The notes under the pieces were generated by a model, which had not been told where the DNA came from, searched no databases, and worked only from the letters and a program-made list of their open reading frames with translations. A stretch of 64,000 bases of DNA from Dolomedes plantarius (taxonomy: Eukaryota > Arthropoda > Arachnida > Araneae > Dolomedidae). How positions within the stretch are numbered: the stretch's first letter is position 1; each line of letters opens with the position of its first letter. The stretch lies in the NCBI GenBank assembly GCA_907164885.2, contig OU015501.1:28106132-28170131 (forward strand), in the 5' to 3' direction. This document shows, piece after piece, positions 58,541 through 64,000 of the stretch. The translations under genes were made by a program, and so were the position numbers.

Positions 58541-58831
58541 CTGTGGATTGTTGTTGATTCCAAAATGTTTTATCTAACCAATTTGGAAAGTTATGCAATG
58601 TTTTATTCTACCAATTTGGAAATTTATGCTGGAAAGCAAACGGACGGGCCATACCAATCACAAGAGCACAGACATAGCAAGAGCACAGACATAGTAGAAA
58701 GATTTATTACTCCCATCACTAACACCGGACGTAATGTCAGTGCTGATAATTGGTTCAGTGATGTCTCTCTGCTCCAAACCTTATCAGAAAAATTTTCCGT
58801 AAATAAAAGGCAAAACAATGCATACCTCTAG
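58541..58831 (+). pseudogene. piggyBac transposase fragment
   Basis: Plus strand: KMFYLTNLE, EIYAGKQTDGPYQSQ, DIVERFITPITNTGRNVSAD then NWFSDVSLLQTLSEKF. TGRNVSADNWF is the diagnostic piggyBac block carrying the second catalytic Asp. The first and third Asp regions are absent. FYLTNLE and FYSTNLE are a short in-frame duplication. No TTAA-flanked ends were found. A degenerate ATACGACGACAG phrase occurs on both sides (58476 and 58907). Confidence 0.88.
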
Positions 58832-59259
58832 TTATTTACCCCCTTTTCCTTGAAATAATAGTGTAAAAATTGATATATCATGGGTTTTATGTCATGTATC
58901 TCATAGATACGACGACAGGAATGACGTAAGTTTTTTGAGGATATTAATGGAGTGTTAAGTCGCAGTAAATCCTATTTGATCGTGTTTCTCAACTTTCTTT
59001 CATCTCTGTATCAGTTTCTTTCGATCGTTTTCTTTCACTGATTCAGCTATTTATTCATCAGGATCACATTCTTTCCTCAAGGTTTAAATTAAAACAAGCC
59101 AAGTTCATACTTCAGGTTATTTTTTCACAATAGTTCTTTAAGTCATTTTGAGATCGTAGTCAAATATTATAGCTTTCAACTCTTTCTGTGTTTCTACCTT
59201 TGGACTCAAATTCAGACTCTTCAAATTCATGGTTTTTAAGAACGATCTGGCTGAATTCC

Positions 59260-60160
59260 GATATGTTTTAATACACTTGTTGATTGGCTCCATATAGACT
59301 TTTAACACCGTAAATAGTTTCTATAATGGAAACATGTCTTGATCGATAATTCTTCTTTCTCTGGGTAACGAAATTTGGTAGCCTTTTGATTTTGTTGTAT
59401 AACCTGTTAGAATGCTCAGCTTGCCTCTTGTTTCTAATTTGGTCACTGTGGGAACGTGTCTGTGGGACGAATATCAAACACTTTCAAATACTTGATGGAA
59501 GAGACAACAATTCCAAATTTCATTTAGACATTTTGATTCTGCTCGCATCTGTTTCTGATGTCTATGAACGTATGAAGCATTTCCATCTAAAATTTTCGGC
59601 TAGTATCCGCTATCTAGTAGCATTTTCATGAAACTGATTTCATCAACTGAAGTACGTTTGAAAGTTCTATTACTCCATTTTATTCCCGGGTATAAACAAT
59701 GTGTTCTGTCCTGATTCCTAAGTCTTTTAATATTTTTTCAAATTGTTTAGAACTAAGTTCGAGTCTATTATCTGTACAAATTGTAATTAGCTTTTGATTA
59801 GTCTCTTTCTATTCGTGCTAGATGTTGCTCAAAATTTTGAAAAACATCACTCTTGAGTTTCATTGTAATACAACCACTTTTTGAGTAGTTATCCACTGGA
59901 ACAAGAATGAAAAGATTTTTTTTAGCTAAAAAATTTCCAGGAGCAGGTCCACATATATCAGCGTGCAGTCAAGGCATTGTGGGTTTGGAGTAATTCTGCT
60001 TCAAAGAACTTCGGATAGACTTACCGATCTTACATGGATAACAGTTCTCTAATTTTCCAAATAAATTTTCATTTCCCCTTTTACGAGAAATTTTGCTCAT
60101 ATGCCTGATCAAAGGTAGGTTTGCATGTGCAAATCTACAATGAGCTTATTCAACGCTTAG
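59260..60160 (-). pseudogene. Copia integrase relic
   Basis: Minus strand: FAHANLPLIRHMSK then NCYPCKIGKS (pre-integrase His/Cys zinc-binding region), LHADICGPAPGNFLAKK (first Asp), VPVDNYSKSGCITMKLKSDV, ICTDNRLELSSKQFEKIL (second Asp) and a C-terminal TKSKGYQISLP-like piece (about 59370). In-frame stops occur before LHADIC and after the core. Confidence 0.85.
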
Positions 60161-60545
60161 CTTGGGTGGATTTACTTCGGTATTCATGGATGTAATTTCC
60201 CCCTCTAGGATAATCTGGTAAACCATACAAAATATATAATTTGCCTACTCTGTTCACTGCAAACTGGCATTCATATTCATTATTATAAATTACAATTTTA
60301 TCATTTTTAAATATTGATCTAAATTTTGTTATATGTGAAGAGCATAAACGATGTTTTTTTATTTTATTGTACAAAATAATTAAAATCTTTCACATGAAAA
60401 ATCACCTCACCTGTTCCGATGACTTCACATCCACTATTTTCATCACCAATCAGGGCTTTGACGGGCTTGATTCTTTGATGATCAGCAGACCATTCCTTTT
60501 TAGTGCAAAAGTGAGATGCTGTAGTCGTATCCAACAACTATTCTT
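60150..60545 (-). pseudogene. Copia aspartic protease relic
   Basis: Minus strand: LLDTTTASHFCTKKEW at about 60490-60540 matches the copia active site, usually LDSGASxH. The Asp is kept but the Gly of the D-S/T-G triad is Thr. EVIGTGEVIFHV follows, then in the next frame (60150-60374) IVIYNNEYECQFAVNRVGKL, the linker to integrase. Confidence 0.82.
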
Positions 60546-60589
60546 TTAACTTAATTTCTATAGTAACATTCAAGGATTTACTAAAACAA

Positions 60590-60900
60590 TACGGTACTTG
60601 TATGATAAGGTTTCGACCTCATAGCAAGAGCTTCATCAGTACAGACGCAACATACTTTTTTCCACTGCAGTCATCCAGATTTTAAAAAGAAAAGTTTGCT
60701 TTATTTTCTGCATAACAACTGCACCTGCTGTTGTAGTTTCGAATGCGCTGCAAAACAAAATCTCTTCTGCGATGTCCTCTGAAAGAATGCATCTCACGAA
60801 AACAAGCAACTGAGAAAGTTAATTTACGTCCGTTGATTCAGCAACATGGAAAGAAAACAAGGGAGAAACTTTGATTCCATTCAAAAACTTGCTTTTCACA
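60590..60900 (-). pseudogene. hAT transposase (ZBED5-like) relic
   Basis: Minus strand, one frame: AESTDVN, stop, LSQLLVFVRCILSEDIAEEI, LFCSAFETTTAGAVVM. Then, in another frame, QWKKVCCVCTDEALAMRSK. These match the order DESTD, AQLLVFVRY, EELLFCKPLxTTT and CTDGAPAM of the ZBED5/FAM200-type hAT transposase. The first Asp of the DESTD motif reads Ala. Distinct from the hAT elements elsewhere in the window. No terminal repeats found. Confidence 0.8.
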
Positions 60901-60974
60901 TATAAAGAGATATTTGTCTCATCTCTGTGTCACTAGCATCCCAAAGAAGTAACTTTACCATTCTCAACAAAAAT

Positions 60975-61544
60975 GAGGATTTTTTAAGTGCTGTCAAGCT
61001 TTTTTTGCTTGGATATTTTTGAAAAGCAAATTAGGCAGCAAATACACAGCAAAGTGTAAAAGTACTGCTAGGGGTGGTTTATAAGGATTATTTTAGTGGA
61101 GATACTGTTAACGAACTCATACTACCAATGTGCCAATACGGGGCCTTTTAAAAGCGGGCGTCTACATTGGAGGCTGAGCTCAGAAGCACATAACATGACT
61201 GAATCTGAGAGAACAGGAGTTCAACTTTAGTGATTCGAAGTCAGCGAATAAAAGTATGGATAGTTCTGCGGGTGCCTACTCTGACATCTGTTATATTTGT
61301 GTACAATATAACAAGTGATATTAAATGTTTTAAATATTTTAATAATTTTTTGCTGGGACACCACATAAAGTGGGTTATACTAATCAAGTACTCAATACAC
61401 TGCTGCTCTAATCAGTCGGAATTCTAAGAAATAATATAACTTCCCATTTAGCTTCTTGTATCCTTACATCGTCTCCCAAGTATATGACTTTAACCAAAAT
61501 TATGGTTAGTTGGTTGATTGATTGAGAGCACTACGGTATTTTTT
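60975..61544. other. Spacer, nothing recognised
   Basis: A 65-codon frame at 61230-61427 has no motif. Copia LTR-like sequence was looked for here and not found. Confidence 0.5.
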
Positions 61545-61690
61545 TTCCTAAACGAGGGATCATTAGACCGGGACCTACTGCTTAAAGCCGAATAGCTACA
61601 AATATCCATGCCAATAGTGGGACTCAAACCCACAGACTCTTTACGAAAATTATGAGCTTTGGACTACCAAAAATTACATAAAAACACTGT
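61545..61690 (-). mobile_element. tRNA-derived SINE, family with GGCTTTAAGCAG core, copy 2
   Basis: Minus strand: AGTCTGTGGGTTTGAGTCCC (B box), ACTATTGGCATGGATATTTG, CGGCTTTAAGCAGTAGGTCC and CGGTCTAATGATCC. Same order as 20105-20235, which shows the family. Confidence 0.65.
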
Positions 61691-63431
61691 AAGTACAATT
61701 TAATTGCTTTGAAAATGAAACCAGAAAACAAATGTCGGGAATATTTTAACATTCTAAGAACATGATATACCACAACTAAAACTTTGCTTATTTTATATCA
61801 GCAAGCTGTCTTCATAGAAAGACTTAGAAACAAATTAATTTCGATTAATGAGTCAGATAACAATAAGTTTATTACAACATTCTCAGAATTAAGTCACAGA
61901 GCCTATAATTGGTAAAACCAATTAAATAAGTTATTGGTTGACTGTACTCATGCTTCATTGAAAATTTTGTTTCCGAAGATTCGTCACTTAATGGATAGTA
62001 AAATAATTATACTCTGGATTCCAACTATATAATGATGGTTACCTTAGATTACGTACTTATGAAAATAAAATTATGCGAGATTTAACGCTTCCCAGCACAA
62101 ATTTTGTTTTCTATCGCTTCAAGTACTTGTCCCGAGAACACTCGCCCATCCACACCACGGATTTTTTGGTCACTTGATTGTGGATATAACATATAGCTGA
62201 ACCAAAGCTTCTTTCTATTATGGGAATATCCATACCTTAGCCGAGATTCTAAGAATCCAAGCCCACTTGTGCAAGGTCGTGACGTTAACCAGTGAATGAC
62301 GTGGGAGACTCAGTACAGATGTTGAAATTCTAGGTGTAGTAATCCCCCGACGTAAGCCAGAAATTAGAAACTTGTGCATTAGTCACAATCAATTAATTTT
62401 ACAGTATAATATTATAAATGAAATTACAGAACGTCACAAATTTGAAAAATCTAATTTTTAGAGATATAACGTACAAATCTAATGCAACAAGAACATTGAA
62501 CTGCAACTATGCTATCATCTAAAGGAAATAAGGTATTTTAAACTGATTAATAGTAGCTATGACAGAAAAATATTCTTTTTAATATTGATATTGATAGCAG
62601 ACATTGAAACTGCAGAGCTAAGGTTGTCAGAGCGAATATTTGAAAATTATATAGAATATAGATTTATCAATTTACTAGGTCGAGTCGTTTTCTTATAATA
62701 ATTTTTAAGTTAAAAAGGGGCATAAATAATTTGATTTACAAAGTGTAAGCCATACCGAACACCACGAGGGTAAATAACGATGTTCGTCTCAAACATTTTA
62801 CCCAAGTACTGCCGATTCGGTCTTATATTAGAAAGCGTATACCTTATTATTCTTATATATTATATATTGGTAGTTCTAAGGAGTAATATTAAAAGCAGAA
62901 GCAAGCCAAAATAAAATAAGCTACGTCCAGAGGAAGATGTAGCAGAGTCCCAATTGTTTAATAGAAAAACCTAATAAAACAGCAGTGGACGAATATTAAA
63001 TCATGTGCTATTACCCGATGTTCAACGAAAAACAATTAACTTGCGATAACTGTCAGGAAAAGAACTTAAAATTATGTAAGAATTCATCTCAATAAACATA
63101 GTTTTAATTGATACTAATGACCTTGTTTAAAAAAAAAAAACTTCGATTCTAAAAACTTGGCAAAAAGCCAAGAGATGCATATGGATATTGCTTCTGGTTG
63201 AAGTGAACAACAAGGCCATTCGACCGTACTAAGTTAATGAAGAAAAATTACTAAATAAATTTGAGCATTTTTATGTTGTGAAGAAAATTAAAGATAAAAA
63301 GCATTCTGTTCAGTAAAAATGGGAATACGAAAAGGGTGAATACACACTAAATATAATCTTACTTTTCCCGGGAAAAGCTTACTATTCTAAAAGATAATAA
63401 TTCCTCCCTCACACTAAGTCCAGTGACGAGT
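61691..63431. other. Spacer, nothing recognised
   Basis: No motif-bearing frames, tandem repeats or paired ends. Confidence 0.6.
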
Positions 63432-63435
63432 TTAA

Positions 63436-63840
63436 GGCTGCTGTGTACTAACCCTACTGGATTCTCTCACCTTAATGTTAACCTATGGAAAAAATGTGTC
63501 TACTATTTACAGCTATATAAATTCTGATAATCAAATAAAAATGGTATTTTCAGATAGCCTGAACTTTTCTGCACCTTGCAACAGGATTTTGTAAATTTCA
63601 TCCTCCACAGTAATTTATGAGCGTTTAAAATACATTAAACCAGATTATTACCCGAATAATTTAAATTTTAAAATATAATTTGCATTAAAAAAAAGAAAAT
63701 ACCCAAGGTGTAAAGTTTTTCTCTATTACGGAGTACAACTTAAAAAAAATCTTTAAATCCAAGTCGGCAATCCGCGGACAAATTTTCTCCATAGTTAAGA
63801 TTCAGGTGAGCGAACCCAATAGGGTTAGTACACAGCATCC
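63436..63840. mobile_element. TTAA-type MITE family, copy 3, complete
   Basis: Terminal repeats GGCTGCTGTGTACTAACCC and (right) GGATGCTGTGTACTAACCC, each outside-flanked by TTAA (63432-63435, 63841-63844). Arms ~70 bp. TTAA targets are used by piggyBac and Kolobok elements; the GG ends fit Kolobok better, but this is inference. Confidence 0.9.
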
Positions 63841-63844
63841 TTAA

Positions 63845-64000
63845 AGGTCAATTTAGAGGCAACAGAGAGATGATGGACAAGTATGGAAGCCAGACCCGCT
63901 ATTTCCCTCCTCTTACCACCGAGACGATTTTATGTTGGGTTTTCCCGTGACACAGTCATGCCATGATTCTGTCATGGGTGACAGCGCTTTTTCCCACATA
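63845..64000. other. Right edge, nothing recognised
   Basis: No motif; the window ends here. Confidence 0.6.

Larger units (their letters stand above)
57800..60545 (-). mobile_element. Ty1/copia-type retrotransposon relic
   Basis: Minus-strand fragments occur in the copia order protease, pre-integrase, integrase, RT. Copia places integrase before RT, unlike BEL. LTRs were not found. The stretch between integrase and RT (about 58300-59250) holds piggyBac-type sequence, and the upstream side abuts a hAT relic, so the copia element was broken by later events. Confidence 0.85.

Noticed and set aside
60975..61540. Copia 5' LTR
   Set aside because: No sequence here is repeated beyond the RT relic, and no primer-binding site was seen.

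Overview
The window looks like AT-rich, repeat-dense chromosomal DNA of an animal, most likely an arthropod and probably a chelicerate such as a spider. The basis is the mix of Tc1/mariner, BEL/Pao, Helitron, hAT and tRNA-derived SINE sequences, codon-poor AT-rich spacers and long (TA)n arrays. No bacterial operon structure, no CRISPR array, no rRNA and no functional tRNA was seen. I found no convincing host gene. Almost everything recognisable is transposon-derived and decayed, so the window is best read as a stratigraphy of nested insertions.

Layout, 0-12 kb: a Tc1 element cut by the window edge (1-1234); a 135-bp tandem repeat (3041-3588); a pogo/Tigger-like element (4122-6075) holding a Helitron 3' end and an internally deleted PIF/Harbinger element; then three copies (one forward, two inverted) of an unclassified ~1.7-kb element filling 6914-12011. 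12-18.5 kb: a decayed BEL/Pao retrotransposon (12540-18286, 5-bp target duplication) inside an older solo-LTR-like repeat. 18.5-21.7 kb: mostly featureless, one SINE. 21.7-26.1 kb: five TA-target transposons in a row, joined only by short, mostly TA-rich simple sequence. 26-33 kb: a minisatellite, a TTAA-type MITE, a Helitron, a 153-bp tandem repeat and a truncated Tc1 element.

33.2-38.0 kb: an LTR element with ~875-bp LTRs but no visible gag-pol, interrupted by a hAT element with an 8-bp target duplication. 38.1-42 kb: a full-length Tc1 element, then a second copy of a DD41D mariner-like element nested in a pogo-like element. 43-44 kb: a ~175-bp tandem repeat with a hairpin in its units. 44.9-51.3 kb: a hAT MITE, a foldback element with a coding loop, a tRNA-derived SINE, a second solo-LTR-like copy and a long palindrome split by a pogo-like MITE. 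52-55.5 kb: several tRNA-derived SINEs, one split by a 205-bp hAT MITE. 57.8-61 kb: a minus-strand Ty1/copia relic interrupted by piggyBac sequence and bordered by a hAT relic. 61-64 kb: one SINE and a third TTAA MITE copy.

No gene here appears functional. Every transposase or pol reading frame that could be followed carries frameshifts, stops, deletions or lost catalytic residues. Calls rest on reading the sequence by eye. Family names are inferred from protein motifs, terminal inverted repeats and target-site duplications; no database search was possible. Because the DNA is eukaryotic and no host gene was found, promoters, ribosome-binding sites and terminators are reported only where an LTR shows a TATA box, poly(A) signal or polypurine tract.
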